A stretch of 64,000 nt of DNA from Struthio camelus (taxonomy: Eukaryota > Chordata > Aves > Struthioniformes > Struthionidae): assembly GCF_040807025.1 (NCBI RefSeq), contig NC_090982.1:88475463-88539462 (forward strand). Reading direction: 5' to 3'. Below, one piece after another: positions 1 through 12,778 of this stretch (the stretch's first letter is position 1; each line of letters begins with the position of its first letter). The position numbers and the translations under genes were made by a program. The notes under the pieces were generated by a model that was given only the letters and a program-made list of their open reading frames with translations, was not told where the DNA came from and made no database searches.

Positions 1-223
1 GCCGTCCAGTCCTGAGATGGCAAACCCACAGCTGCAGAAACCGAGTCCTCCCTCGGTCACCGGAGCAGGCGAGGACACTGTTCCCCACCGCTCTGAGAGG
101 GGCGGAAAGTAGCGCTGCTGCCACCAGCATGTTCACCGGCCATACCGTACGTCATCACACGTGTGACGAAAACACAGGAAGAGCTGAGATGTGTTCTGCC
201 TTTGACATGTACACACAAACGAA

Positions 224-279
224 ACATTTTTCCCATTGTTATTGTCACAAACAATAACATTTTTCCTATTGTTATTGTC
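224..279. repeat. Two-copy tandem repeat, period 33 bp, with hairpin
   Basis: A 23-bp unit (ACATTTTTCC..TTGTTATTGTC) at 224-246 recurs at 257-279 with one mismatch. GTTATTGT at 238-245 and ACAATAAC at 251-258 form a perfect 8-bp inverted repeat with a 5-nt loop. Confidence 0.85.
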
Positions 280-1118
280 GATGCACAGTAAAAACAATAG
301 ATATAGCTCAGGGAACCATTAGGCTGGATAGAAACTAGAAGTGTGATTGGTTTTGAAGACAGTATGATCAGTTCAGATAAAACAAAATCTAGCCGCATTT
401 GTATAAGCAACTCAAACATAATTATTTTTAAACTATTGGCCAATGTACATGCTGCCATGTGTGTCCTGCTTTCAGGAATTAATGTGTTTTACTCATAAGC
501 CACCTACTGCTGTTTACTTTATTAATGACATTCTGGTCATCTCTCCTGAGGGCAATAAATGGAAGCTAAATTTGGCTCACTGTCTTCATTTCAATGATTT
601 AGTCTATCAGGCACTCACTTTTTACAAAGCTACACCGAACGTAGACAGATATGAAGAGAATTGCTCCCTGCTAATGAGCAATCATGTGGCAAGAGCTCTG
701 CTTTGCTGCAGAAATGAAGAGATTTTTCCACTGTTCTTTTCCCAGAGAAAGCGCTCGCGTTGTGCCTATCATCGCGTGGGTCTCAGCCACGACCGCTGGT
801 AACCACCGCAGAGCCCCGCACACGTCGTGAAACGCTCGGAGCCACCCATCGAGATGTCCCGGGGAGGCTGGGTGTTTTCGCTATGAGCAAAAATGAACGA
901 GTCTTCCTAAGAGAAAACATATTGACACCAACTAAAAAGGTCACAGCTATAATAGACATGATAATAGATTTCTTTTAAGCTATACATTTTCTCCGGTCCT
1001 TTAGATGTTCGATAACGGCTGGACCACCCAAGTTAATTTAACGCAAATGTAATTTAACGGATTCCTTGTGCATGTTTCTTAAACGACTCAAGCTTTCTGC
1101 GGTGCATGCATCCAAAAA

Positions 1119-1142
1119 TGAGCGAGATTTTACGCTCGCTCA
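1119..1142. repeat. 8-bp inverted repeat, 8-nt spacer
   Basis: TGAGCGAG at 1119-1126 is the reverse complement of CTCGCTCA at 1135-1142. Confidence 0.8.
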
Positions 1143-1929
1143 ATACTTTAAAGACAGGGGTGGAAACGTGCAGTAAAGCCGTATTATTTACCCGCCGGCA
1201 GCTATGGGGACGGGACCGCACGAGCAGCTGGGTCCCTGCAACGCCCTCGCAGTGCTGCCCGGCACGGGGCACCGCAGCCCCTGGAGGGCGGCCCGGGCTG
1301 AAGACTCGGGGGTTCAGCTCCTGATTTTTAAATGCACCTCGATCGCTGCTCCTCGCTCTGGCTTGTCGAGCCTCCGGCGCTCTTAGCTAAAGAGCTGCTC
1401 TCCCCGTTGAGCACAGTCGAGTCTCCTGGTCTCAGCAGTGAGCTTCAGCCACTTCTGCAATACACGTAATAAATATTTTCTAGTATCAGCTTGCAGAAAC
1501 CCAGGTTACGTTGTGAAGGAGGGCTGATGCGGATCCAGCTGTGTCCTTTTATTTTTAATCGTCTATAGCCGCCCTGTGTCCGGCGGAGGTCGAGCATCCG
1601 GAAACCACGGCCGCCAGGAGCAGCAGGCACACGACAGCCACGTTTTCACTTCACGCGATAGCAACAAACTTGACTCGCCAGACCAAGCGTTGCAGCTCAA
1701 ATAACGATTGCCGTTAAAGGAAGGACAACCCTCCCTTACCATGTGTAGCGAATAAAGAAAAGCATTCATGGTTTGGAAAACTAATTGGTTTAGGAATCAA
1801 ATTGGAGAAACGCAACACCTTCGTGCAGCAGTGGGAGCGCAAACGCTCCTGTGCTAACGAGCTTCCTCTAAAGGAGCCTAACGGGTGATATTTCCCTGCA
1901 TGAGTTTGCAGGAGAAATCTGCTGAGGTG

Positions 1930-2133
1930 GGACTGTGAGGGGGACAGAGCGCTGGCCCAGGTTGCCCAGAGAGGTGGAGGAGTCTCCTTCCTGGAGATAT
2001 TCAAAACCTGCCTGGACGCGATCCTGGGCAATGTGCTCTAGAGGACCCTGCTGGAGCAGGGGGGTTGGACGAGATGATCTCCAGAGGTCCCTGCCAACCT
2101 CAGCCCTTCTGTGATTCTGCGACGGCTCATTAC
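1930..2133 (+). mobile_element. CR1 LINE 3' fragment
   Basis: The plus strand reads as the end of the CR1 ORF2 and its 3' UTR (GGTTGCCCAGAGAGGTGGAG, then GGATATTCAAAACC-like, then AGATGATCTCCAGAGGTCCC) and ends near CTGTGATTCTG. It is 5' truncated, as is usual for CR1. It supplies the first codons of a spurious ORF starting at 2065. Confidence 0.9.
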
Positions 2134-5100
2134 CTGCTCCTGCCTGGGCTTTGCACAAAGACGTCGGCTCCTCCTGAGCGACCCGGCACGACTAGCAATG
2201 GTTTGGGGAGGACGCCACGCGATCGAGGCCTGGCGCCTACTGAACAAATCTGGGAAACTCTTAGTCCCGAAGTCTCAGATCAGCCCCGCTTGTTTTTTTC
2301 TTCCCCCCTTACTTGCTTTCTAACGACTCTCATTTACACTGTTACAAACATCTCCTTCTCGCCGGTCCTCTTGGGTCGCGGAGCACACCCGCTGAGTTTG
2401 GCGCAACCCAAAACTCTTCCCCTCCCGCCACCCCCCGGGGGCTCGGGACCCCGCGGCTCAGCGCCGGGCGCGGGTGGCCTGCCGGGAGCGCCCGGCCGCA
2501 GCGGGAACCCAGCCGCGGGAAATACGGCCGTACCCGTGAGACGAGGTTTCATTCGGCGTCCCTGCCTACAGGTTGGTTGCTCGTACCTTCCCTTGCCCAA
2601 AAACGCCACGAAGCCGGGTGAGACCTTCGAGACGCGCTAACTGCGATGGTCAGTAAATGGTGTCTGTGCAGCCGTAGTCTGTTATCCGGAGCCGCGTCTC
2701 GTTCGAAGGTGCCGGCATCGGCGGCGGTGCAGCAACGTGCAGCCCGTCCCTGCGCTCGTGCCCGTGTCCACGCGGGAACCCTCCTTGCCTAGCAGATGGC
2801 CTCCTGCCGTTTCTGGCTGACCCCAGGGGAGGCTGTTTCCTGATCTGTGTTTTTTTTTTTTTTTTTCTCTTTTCCTGTGGGGCTGCCGTGCCGTTTCAGC
2901 TGCTCAGCGGGGCGGCGAAGGGATCAAATGATGGTTTCTACACCCAACAGCTCTTTTCAAGTCGCTCAGGTTTTGAATTTCATTTCCGAAGGCCAACTTT
3001 CCATCAGCAGAAGGCAGCCAGGGCAGAGAGTCCTGCTCTAATTTAAACATTCATTGCGCACGGAAAGCACTGATTACTTGTTTTCCTTTCCACCTTGCTT
3101 CTGCGAGTGTTTAAAGCGGCAGCGAGGGCTGACTTTCCTGGGGCTCGTCCCCCGAAAAAGGCTGCGCTTGGCCGAGAGGTAGGTGAGATGTCCTGCAGTA
3201 CGCCGCAGCGCGGGCACCCCAACGTTTTCCCCCAATATCGCTGTTTTCAGAAAAATACGTTGCAAGGAAAACGATATGAAAAAGGGCCACGGGAGCCTCT
3301 CAGGGACCCGACCGGGCCAGCGCAGTGCTGCCCTGCCTACGGCCCTCGTGGGCCGTCAGTAGGGAGCAGAGTGAACAGGCGAGCGGGGCAGGGGGTCGGG
3401 GCGCCGTAGCCCTCCAAAGTGCGTCGCCCACTCGCTGCGTTTCCCTTCCTCCTGCTTAACACTGCTGCAATCTTCGCTGGCATCGCACGCTGGGAATCGC
3501 TCTCCTCCTACTTCACACTTTGGAGACGCCTTCTGCTCCCGCAGCAGACGCACGGGCAATCGTCCCCTCCTCAGCCGCTTGCATATGTCGCGTTAACAGC
3601 GTTTGTGTCTGTGACCAGCTTCAAGTTCTAATGCACAGGAGAAAATATATATATATATATGTACAACTCCGTGCGCTTGGCTCAGCAGCACACGGCCCCG
3701 AAATGAGCGGCAGGGGTGCAGCACAGGGCGAAGGGCCACCCGTCCGCAGCCGCCGTCAGCACCCAGCCCCCCCCGCCCGTCGCACCCAGCACCCAGCCCT
3801 CCCCGCCCAGCGCAGCAGCTGGGGCCGTGGTGCTGGGGGGCGACGGGCGGTGCGCTCCCCCCTCCTCCTCCTGCCTCCCCTTCAGCCAGCAAGCGCCCCC
3901 CCTGCAAAGGCATTCGTAGTTCCTTGCTGCTCGGTTCAGTTTTGCATGGCCGATGCCACGCTGCGGAGCAGGACGCCTGGAAAAAGAGACACGAAGCAGC
4001 TCAGAGACATCCATCTTTTTGCTGCTTTTTTTAACCCCTCCGGAGCCACGTCCACGTCTGCCCCGCACAGTGAGGTGGGCAGGTCAGACGCGAGGCAGAA
4101 GCACCGCCGGTTTAGGAGATTATGGTCGACCCATGCCACAGCCTGCAGTAAGCAGGCGTGCAAAGTATCAGTGCTTTGGTGGCCGCGAGGGCCGCAGCCG
4201 GGTTCGGAGGCTGCGGGAGGAGCGAGTCTGCCCTAGCGTTTCTCCACCAGCGTGGGGCTCTTCCCAGCAGGTGCGAAAAGCCTTTGTCCATGTCGCCTCC
4301 AGGAAGGTTCCTCCTCCGTAGGCAGGGCGGCAGCGTTTCCCAGAGCAGCGGCCGCAGCACCTCTAAACCCTCTGTCGCGACGAAATCCAGGGGATCCTCT
4401 CAGTTTTGGAGCTTCATTACTCCACAAGCTCCCCCCGAGGCAGACCGCCAGCTCCTACAGAAGCTCTCCAGCAAAGAAACGGGCTGCTTGGGAAACGCGC
4501 CAAGGTGTCCCTCCAGGCAGGGCGTCCTGCTGGGCGCCTGCGACGGGCCCTGACAAAGCCCCGGTGCGCAAAGCTCAGCTGCGCAACCACCTTTCCCTCA
4601 GCCGAGCTGGACGGGACACTGAAGGAGAAGACATTTCCTTCCTTACGCTGCTCCGGAAGGAAATGTATGTTTTCCCCATTAAAGGGAAGCAAAGCCCTTT
4701 TGCCATATTTTGCACTGATCAGGTCTCCCCATCACTTCCACAGAGTAAAGAAGTCAAGAAAGGAGACCTGGGTCCTTGGTTGTCCCTCGCCGCGGCTGCC
4801 CAGCAGGAGCAGCCGATGCTTCGGGCTCTTCTCACTGTCGGGGAGGATGCCGAGCAATTTGGGCATGATGTGCACCTCACACTGTGCACCATGCAGGTGC
4901 CACCACCCAGATGGCCTGAAACACCAGCTTGGGTCATGGCTCAGGAACTGGATGTGGTTTTGGACATCTCCTACATATCTACCTTCCCCACAAAATTGAG
5001 GCCCAGTGCAATACTTGAGACTAAATTTTATTTCATATATACAAATAATTGCATCTAAACCAACCTATTCACATACCTTAGCATGAGATAAAAGATCTTA

Positions 5101-5815
5101 AAGAAGCAAGGCCTGCATCTGGGTGCTGCTTTTCTGCAGTCTCCGCTTTCCCCGCATCTGGTGCCCCTTCACATTATTTTGCGCAGGAAAGCGTCTCCTC
5201 CCTGCAGCTGACTGCGATTTCACCCTGGATCACAGTTAACAAAGCAGGGGCGTGCCACCACTGCCCTGCGCCGGCCACGAAAGCCCCATACCCAGGGCAA
5301 AGGGACAACTGCGACCGAGTCCTCGTTGTCGTCGAAAGTCATCCTGTTCCCGACCGCTCAGAAGCTCCACATTCAATTTTTCTGATGCCTTTCATGAAGA
5401 ATGATGTTTCCTTCCCCACCGCAGAAGATGTTTTCCCCGGCAGGTACGCCGCCTGCACAACATGACACGGAGTCTAAAAAATCACAGAGAGACTCAATAC
5501 CAGAGAAAACGACACCAAAAGAGCGATTTCTGCGTGATGGAAGGCAAAGGACGACGCGTGGCCGGAGCCCGCTGCCTCGCGCCCCGTGACGGGCAGGGAC
5601 GCGGCCCTGGGTACCGGGGAGCCGTCGGCTCAGCTGGAGCCTCAGCTGGAGCTTCCCGGGCTTGGTCTTTAATAGACAGGCAAGGCGTATGGCTCGCCCC
5701 TCTTTCGTGAGCCTACACAAATGATGCATTTTAGCGAGGGTTTTCGGGGGGGCGTATTCAAGGCTGATGCCTTCCAGTGGGACCTAGTGCCTACCGATTT
5801 CGTTGGCACGTCATA
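2134..5815. other. CpG-rich intergenic DNA, no gene recognised
   Basis: Island-like blocks lie at about 2330-2560, 3690-3920 and 4130-4560. Long reading frames (for example 2065-2640, 3520-4236, 4252-5058) are Pro/Ala/Arg-rich and exist on both strands over the same bases, which is typical of stop-poor GC-rich DNA. A T run at 2850-2866 and an AT dinucleotide run at 3645-3660 are present. Confidence 0.65.
2330..2560. other. Orphan CpG-island-like block
   Basis: High GC with frequent CG dinucleotides (for example GCGCCGGGCGCGGGTGGCC around 2461). No splice-donor-anchored exon or recognisable coding sequence is seen beside it. Confidence 0.5.
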
Positions 5816-6560
5816 CTATTTTTTTTAAGAAGTGGCACAGTTGCATACTTGTTCTAAACATCCCTAAAACGCAAATTTAAAAACAAACAAAAAATAAAAG
5901 CATATTCTACCTCCGTTCATTCTGCTTTATATACTTCTTATCAGAAAGTAATATTAATTCTTACATAGAAGTGCAATTAAATAAATGCTATAATAGTTAC
6001 CAATATAGTCAAATAAGCCTTCAATTGTAAGAGTTTATATAAAATGCATAATGCCACAAAGATAATTTAGGTGCAAGCTGAGATATGGCTGATGAATTAG
6101 TTCATAATATTTACCTAGATTATGTATAATAAATGTAATGTATATCATTTATATCTATATACTTCTAATTTAGTTGCAATCAGAAAATAATGCAATATGA
6201 ATTCATATAAAAAAAGCAATTCTGCACAGGACAATTAAAATGGTATAGCATATTGTTTTATATGAAATATTGAGCTGTGTAATCATATTTCTTATATCCT
6301 TAAAGCAGATTCCGTAGGAAAAACATGTTTGCTGTCTTTGGAGCTTCTTTATATGAGTATAAAAGCTTTCATTTCATATCGTCATAAACGGGGAATTTCG
6401 CAAAAAATGCCATCAACATTTTTCTCCCTTTTCCATCAACATTAAAATGTGATAAACAGATATTCAGAAACGCGGGCCACTTCTGACTGCGTTTCTTTTG
6501 TGTTCACTAAGTTATTCAGAGAGACATTTTTGCTCATTTATTAAAAATAATTACTGAAAG
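5816..6560. promoter_or_regulatory. AT-rich block, candidate conserved noncoding element
   Basis: An abrupt AT-rich block of about 0.74 kb sits between CpG-rich flanks. It is not a simple repeat, has no CR1 similarity and is densely populated with TAAT-type homeodomain-like cores (for example ATTAATTC, CAATTAAA, TAATTTAG). It lacks coding potential. This texture resembles avian developmental enhancers, but conservation cannot be seen from one sequence. Confidence 0.35.
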
Positions 6561-8649
6561 CTATGGGACGTTTCTAAGACTTGCTCTTGAGGCAAAAAGA
6601 GAAGTTGTGGGCGCTGCCGGTTGGCGTGGAGCTTTGCCCGGCTGCTGGTCACCGGCGGGCCAGCTCGAGCACGGCCACCTGAGGTTGGAGCCCCTCAAGT
6701 GTTCAGCCCGGTGTGTGCGGACATAGGCCCACCAGGGCGTTTTCTGGAGTTCAGGACCACGTAGGTCAGAGGTGCTCCTAACTCCTCCTTCAGCTCTACG
6801 TAGGCTTTGGGCTTGCACGCACGAGCGTGCGTGCACGTGGGGCTTCTTGCGCGGACAGAAAACCCAGCAAAACCCACTGTGTGCATGGGTAGCCAGAGCC
6901 TGCAGGACCAAACTCCTAGACTAGCATTACTTAAAATAATGTTAAGGTTATTTGGTTCTTCACTGTGGGGATGCCACAGCTGGGATGGGCTGCACAAACA
7001 TCAGCAGGTCCCAGAACGTTTCATCGGCCCTCGGTGACCTCGGTGACCGAAACAGGCCATTGTGAAGAGACGAAGCAACAGAGACCATCGCCCCAACAGC
7101 ATGAGCAATGAAAACGCAGCAGCTCCGTAACGACTACCAAGACAGGGCCAGAGCCGACACGGCTGCAAACCGCAGTGGACCAAGCCAGTGCAGTGATGCA
7201 GAGCCAAGCTAAGGATTTCACCCAAGAGCTTCATTTCGACAGCCCACCTTTTCCTCCGGAGGAGCACGATGAACGTTACGCGACAAAGCTACACGGATGT
7301 TTCCGAGACGAGAGGTTTCTTCCGGTATCCTGCTGTAAAAGAGATACTAAAGAATTGAAGGAATTAGCAGGCCAAAATCAAACCCGTACAGTCCTCGCGA
7401 GACGAGGCGATAGCCACGCAGGCTATCGAGGCTGAGCTGTGCTTGGTTCGATGCCGGCCAAGATACGTCGCCCGCGCCGCAGAGGGCCAACGGGCCTCGG
7501 GAATCCGGCAGTGATTAGCATCGCAAATCCGGGATGGCGGAGCGCCGTTGTCCATGCCGTGGGGACGGCCCTTTCCTCTCCAGCTGCCGGGCTGGGACAC
7601 GCGGCCAGGGCAGCCCGCGGCCCCTCGTGCACCCGGCGGACGGCGTGACGGGGGAATCGCATGCTGCTGCCAGGTTGCTTCTAGGTAGTGTGGTGTTTTG
7701 GGGGGGAAAAGGGAGCTGAGGTGAGCGTTACCGCTTGCTTTCTGTGCCAAATCACCAGATACTGCCAAAGGCAACCGAGTCCCAGAGATGTCCATCACAA
7801 CTGCTGATGCGACGAGATGCAGAAGAGCTCGCCCCGCATGGCGCTGCAAAGGGACTGTGCAGCTCTTGCACAAAACACGTGAATTTTTTTTCAAACAGCT
7901 GCGCCTGGCCTTAAAATGACACCACGGTTTCCTTCCCCCCCGGAGCACGCTAGAGCAGTCTCCGCTCTCCAGGGCTGAAGCTGGCTTCATCCACTTCTGA
8001 AAGCCAGAGCCAGGAGGACCTGGCGCTGCAGGATGACATCTCAGCGCGGCCCCAGCTGGGTCCGGGCGGCCGAGAGCTGGTTGCCAACGGCCGGGCCGAG
8101 CGGCGCCGCCGTCCCCGGGAGCGACACTGGACGGGTCGGTGGTCCCTCGACGCTGCCCGGCGAGAAGCAGAGCCAGAACAGGAGCAGCGTCAGATATAAC
8201 TCACCCTGCAAACATGCGCAGTGGCTTCATTGTGAGCTCACAGAGAACTGATTTTCCCAAGTTAGCGGCTGTTATATTAGACTTTCGATAACATGTGACC
8301 CGACAGTGGAGAACGCAGTTTAGCACCAGCTAGAGTCACGCTGAGAAATACATAATGGACTAAAACCAGGAGCGAAATCTGTTTCGGTGTTCAGCGATAC
8401 ACTGGGAGTCATGGTGCAGATCGCCTGCCGCTGCGAGCCAGCTACACTCCTCGGAAAAATGGGCCGCAAAACGCATATTTGGGATCTCCAAACAGATCTT
8501 GGCAGTGCTCGGAATAGCCCATAAATTAACACCACAATTATGAATTCCCCTTTTCTTTGATTTAGCACCAACCCGTTAAGGAACCGATACCCTATAGTGA
8601 AGCTCTGCAGGATATATCCCACGCACGTACCCGCATTCGGTTATTTTTT
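6561..8649. other. Intergenic DNA with CpG-rich blocks
   Basis: CpG-rich blocks lie at about 7440-7640 and 8030-8175. No gene recognised. The minus-strand frame at 7364-7990 has no identifiable domain. Confidence 0.6.
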
Positions 8650-9010
8650 CACAGAATGACAGAAGGGTCGAGGTTGGTGGGGACCTCTGGAGATCATCTA
8701 GTCCAACCCCCCTGCTCAAGCAGGGTCCTCTAGAGCACATTGCCCAGGATCGCATCCAGACGGGTTTTGAATATCTCCAGCAAAGGAGACTCCTCCACCT
8801 CTCTGGGCAACCTGTGCCAGTGCTCTGTCACCCTCACAGTCAAGAAGTTTCTCTTCATCTTCAGACAGAGCGTCCTGTGGTTCAGTTTCTGCCCATTGCC
8901 TCTTGTCCTGTCGCTGGGCACCACGGAGAAGAGGCTGGCCTCATCCTCTTGACACCCTCCCTTCAGACACTTGTAGACATTGATGAGGTCCCCTCTCAGT
9001 CTTCCTTTCC
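8650..9010 (-). mobile_element. CR1 LINE 3' fragment
   Basis: Read on the plus strand it is the reverse complement of a CR1 tail. It begins CACAGAATGACAGAAGGGTC, continues with the TCTGGAGATCATCTAGTCCA motif and the ATCTCCAGCAAAGGAGACTC segment, and runs out near CTCTCAGTCTTCCTTTCC. The element therefore points to the minus strand and is 5' truncated. Confidence 0.93.
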
Positions 9011-11057
9011 TCTCTCCCGTCCCTACCTGCCAGGTTTCCCCAGCTCACCAGGCGGAGCACCTCCCCCTTCCAAACCTCCCTTGGAAATCCAGAGCACCTG
9101 GCAAACCACCAGCGCTTGAGCACGTTCTACGGGAAGGATTTCGGGGGCCTGGCTCCATTTTTAAGCATCCGCAGAAGCGAAAGCTTTGGGCGCACGGGAG
9201 GGCGAAGGGCGACGCTGCGGGAAGGGTGGCACGGAGCGGGCATTGGGGTGAGGTGCCACGGTCCACGCGCGTCGCTCCCGCTGCCGCGCAGCCCGGGGGC
9301 TCGTGGCCGGGGCCGCGCCGGGGATGAGGGGCCAGCAGGGCACGCATGAACGGAAAAACGAACAGACTAGGCAGGTGCTGGTTGTACAAATAGCTATTTG
9401 AGCTTTCCCGTTATACGTTAGCTACTCAACGAAGAGCCCCAGGCTGCTCCCTCTCTGCTGCATCCTCCCCTCTTCTCGCGGTCTACTGGCTTTCAGGAGG
9501 TTCCTCTCGCTCCTTCTCCGGCTGGCGCTACTCCGACTTCTGCAAGGAGCAAACACAATCCTTCTCCTTCCCTGGTGGAGTAAAGACCGAGTATAACCGT
9601 GAATTATTTCCACATGCCTCACAGAAGTGGAGCAGTGCCGAGGCAGCCATAACTGTAATATATTTCATTTTAATGTTTCTGCTGTGAATAGAGCAGGATG
9701 AAAAATTTCCATTAAAACTTTCATTTTTCAACTGCAAAGCGCCCTTTGCCAAAAACACCTATTTTTGTTTTCCCTCACAGACCATTTTTTAAGTTCTTTT
9801 ACCTAATAAAGTCATTCATTGTTTAAAAAAAAAATCTAAGTTTAAGTATTAATTAACTAGAGGCAGAGGAAGTCAGATGACGGCATAGTAGTGACTACTC
9901 CAGATAGTCACGAGATCATTCAGAAAATCAACTGAGACAAATCTTAAAACGAAAACATACCAAATAATTGAAGGGAAAGTAAAAAGGTTTTCAAGCAACG
10001 AGAAGAAATTCCTTTGCCGAAGACTGGCAGCTTGGCAAGGCTGACAAGCGTTCGAGTGTTAAAGGTTCGGTGCCCGGGGCGATGTCCGGTCGCGATACTG
10101 CCTCCGGGAGCAGACTGGAGATCTGGTCCCACCTCCGAGATCCTCAGCTCGGCACCCTGAGAAAACAGCGCCCAGAAGGACGAGCAGACCTGGGAGGCAT
10201 CTCGTCACAGGGCTGAGCTGATTCTGCATGCGTTTAGCTATTTCAACACCACTTTTTGCAGGCTACCAGACAGGTTTATGCTTTAGCGATCGGGCTGATG
10301 AAAGGTTTGTTGTCTTACCTGCTCCGTGCCCCCTGCCCACGTTTGCCTTGATACCCATGACACCGCACAGAGCGTTTGACTTACGGAGAGATACGCCATG
10401 AAAAATGGAAGAGCAAAAGTTTTACAAATGTGCAAATGAATAAATTAATATTTCATGAAAGTTCACTTCAGAAAAAAAATGCATTTTCCCAATGACTGGC
10501 ATAGGTATAATCTCCCCGTTTCACTGCCCGCGAGCACAGAGCAGAGAGGCAGTGGTCTTGGTGAGTAAAATACATGTTACAAAGGTTAGAAAAAGTCACC
10601 GAGCAATTTTTATTGTCTGCCTCTTGTCAAGATGCTGAAAGTTGAAAATTTCCCCCAGTGTTAATAACACAGTATTAGTTACACATGACTGCCTCGCTGG
10701 AGTTAAACCAACACGACTCCTGCGCACTCAGCCCTCAATTTCTCTAGCGGCCGGCTATTTAAGAAAATCAAACCTTTCATATCTTGCAGCATAGGTCAGT
10801 ACATCGCGTGAAAGGCGCTTCACTGCCAACCAAGTGCTATTGTGACCTCTGAGCTTTTGCAAAAAGCTCTGCAGGAATACTGTCACCCACGAACAGAAAA
10901 CGCAGGGAAAACCACGGAACTATCTACTCTAAAGGTAACTCCTCAAGGATTCCTAGACTATCAGTAGAGAACCGATATTGCAACGCGCAGGTACTCGTCT
11001 AGCGCAAACTCCATGCAGCTCCATTGGCTCCAGTTCTTCTGTTTTGGTACTTTTGGG
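9011..11057. other. Intergenic DNA, no gene recognised
   Basis: A CpG-rich patch at about 9170-9335 is followed by CpG-poorer DNA. Segments at about 9640-9800 and 10380-10700 are AT-rich, complex and non-repetitive and could be conserved noncoding sequence, but this cannot be judged from one sequence. Confidence 0.55.
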
Positions 11058-11762
11058 GTTCACAGAATCACAGAAGGGCCAAGGTTGGCAGGGACCTCTG
11101 GAGATCATCTAGTCTAACCTCCCTGCTCAAGCAGGGTCCTCTAGAGCATATTGCCCAGGATCACATCCAGACGGGTTTTGAATATCTCCAGCAAAGGAGA
11201 CTCCACCACCTCTCTGGGCAACCTGTTCCAAGGCTCTGTCACCCTCACAGGAAAGAAGTTTTTCCTCAGGTTCCTGTGGTTCAGTTTCTGCCCGTTGCCT
11301 CTTGTCCTGTCACCGGGCACCACAGAGAAGAGACTGGCCCCACCCTCTCAACACCCTCCCTTCAGATACTTGTACACATTGATGAGATCCCCTCTCAGTC
11401 TTCTCTTCTCCAGGCTGAACAGGCCCAGCTCCCTCCGCCTTTCTTCATAGCAGAGATGCTCCAGTCCTCTCATCATCTTTGTAGCCCTCCGCTGGACCCT
11501 CTCCAGTAGCGCCATATCACTCTTGTCCTGGGGAGCCCAGAACTGGACACAGTACTCCAGGTGAGGCCTCCCCAGGGCTGAGGAGAGGGGCAGGATCACC
11601 TCCCTCCACCTGCTGGCAACGCTCTGCCTAATGCAGCCCAGGATACCATTGGCCTTCTTGGCCACAAGGGCACACTGCTGCCTCATGCTTAACTTGTTGT
11701 CCACCAGGACTCCCAGGTCTTTCTCTGCAGAGCTGCTTTCCAGTAGGTCAACCCTCAAAGGC
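11058..11762 (-). mobile_element. CR1 LINE, 5'-truncated, with intact ORF2 C-terminus
   Basis: A minus-strand element of about 0.7 kb. The reading frame from 11758 to 11348 (136 codons) is uninterrupted and encodes the typical CR1 ORF2 C-terminal region: [58 protein letters not shown] and [14 protein letters not shown]. The CR1 3' UTR follows to about 11058, ending with the reverse complement of CACAGAATCACAGAAGGGCC. It lacks the reverse-transcriptase catalytic part and the endonuclease, so it cannot be autonomous. Confidence 0.96.
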
Positions 11763-12778
11763 TAACAGGCACTGCGAAGGGTTTCTGAGGGAAGCGGACT
11801 CCAGCAGGCAAAGGGATTCCCACGGGAAAGGCTGGTGAGGGCCGAGGGCACATGGCACACTCCCAGGGGCAGGTTTTCCTCGCTTTGCAGGAGCAGGCAG
11901 GCAGGTTTCTTAGCAGTTCCTCCATGACGACATGCACCTGCGTGTCAATCCAGGGCTGTGAAAAAGGTTCACTTCACCTATTATCGTCACAGTGATGGAA
12001 ACTGAAGAAACTCAATTCCTCTCCACTCTAGAGGTTTTCCATGTTCTGCATTTGGCTACGTTGTTTTGATACCAGCATGTCTGAATAGAAAATTAGCCCA
12101 GTAGATTTAATTACAAAAGAAACTGGAGACATTTCTAGCAGAAATTAGTTTTACCTTAAGCATTTACACGCTCTTTTGTAGATACAAAAAAAAATTTTTT
12201 TTTTTTTATAAGCACCAGTGAACTCTGTGCCTCATACTCACTGAAGACAGAAAAGATCCTAGGAAATTAGATACGTTTCCAGAAGATAAGGTATTTAATG
12301 AGGATTTGGGAAATGTCTACAAATATGTTACTGTCAGTGCCTTAATACACCGGAGGTGGCCTGGCTGCCCGGCCAGCCCCAAGCTCCCTCGCTGTTGCGG
12401 GGACAACCTCTGAGGTCGACTCCGAGCTCTCCAGAGCGCTGCTTCGCTGCCTCGGCCTTTGCCAGCGTTTGTGGGAAAAGGGCAGAAGCTTTGGGTCTCA
12501 GAAGAGGTCTGTTTTCATCTCTTTTACTATACACAACAGCTTATATGTGGTACAACTTCAAAAAAGCATTTGCTCATCATTAGCCCTGCTATTCTGCATG
12601 GAATCCCATAAATTACATAGCTGTTGCTATGAAATTAAGATGTAGATAGGGAAATCGTTTACAAATCCTTTATCTGTTGCATCTGGAAGTTCCGGAGCAC
12701 TGATTAGTTAAACACAGTTATGGGATAGCCTTAAAGGCAAGAAGCGTAGAGTAGTGACTTTTGCTAAGGATTCTCCTG

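Larger units (their letters stand above)
1..1929. other. Intergenic DNA, no gene recognised
   Basis: The stretch holds a 33-bp-period direct repeat with an internal hairpin at 224-279 and an inverted repeat at 1119-1142. CpG density is moderate. Reading frames here show no recognisable domain. Confidence 0.7.

Noticed and set aside
2065-2640. 191-codon plus-strand reading frame
   Set aside because: Its beginning is CR1 3' sequence and the rest is GC-rich Pro/Ala-type sequence with overlapping open frames on the other strand; no domain or splice context.
3520-5058. Long plus-strand frames (3520-4236 and 4252-5058)
   Set aside because: They lie in CpG-rich DNA, overlap frames on both strands, and show low-complexity composition without recognisable motifs.
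7364-7990. 208-codon minus-strand frame
   Set aside because: No recognisable domain, overlaps several other open frames in a CpG-rich block; most likely chance.
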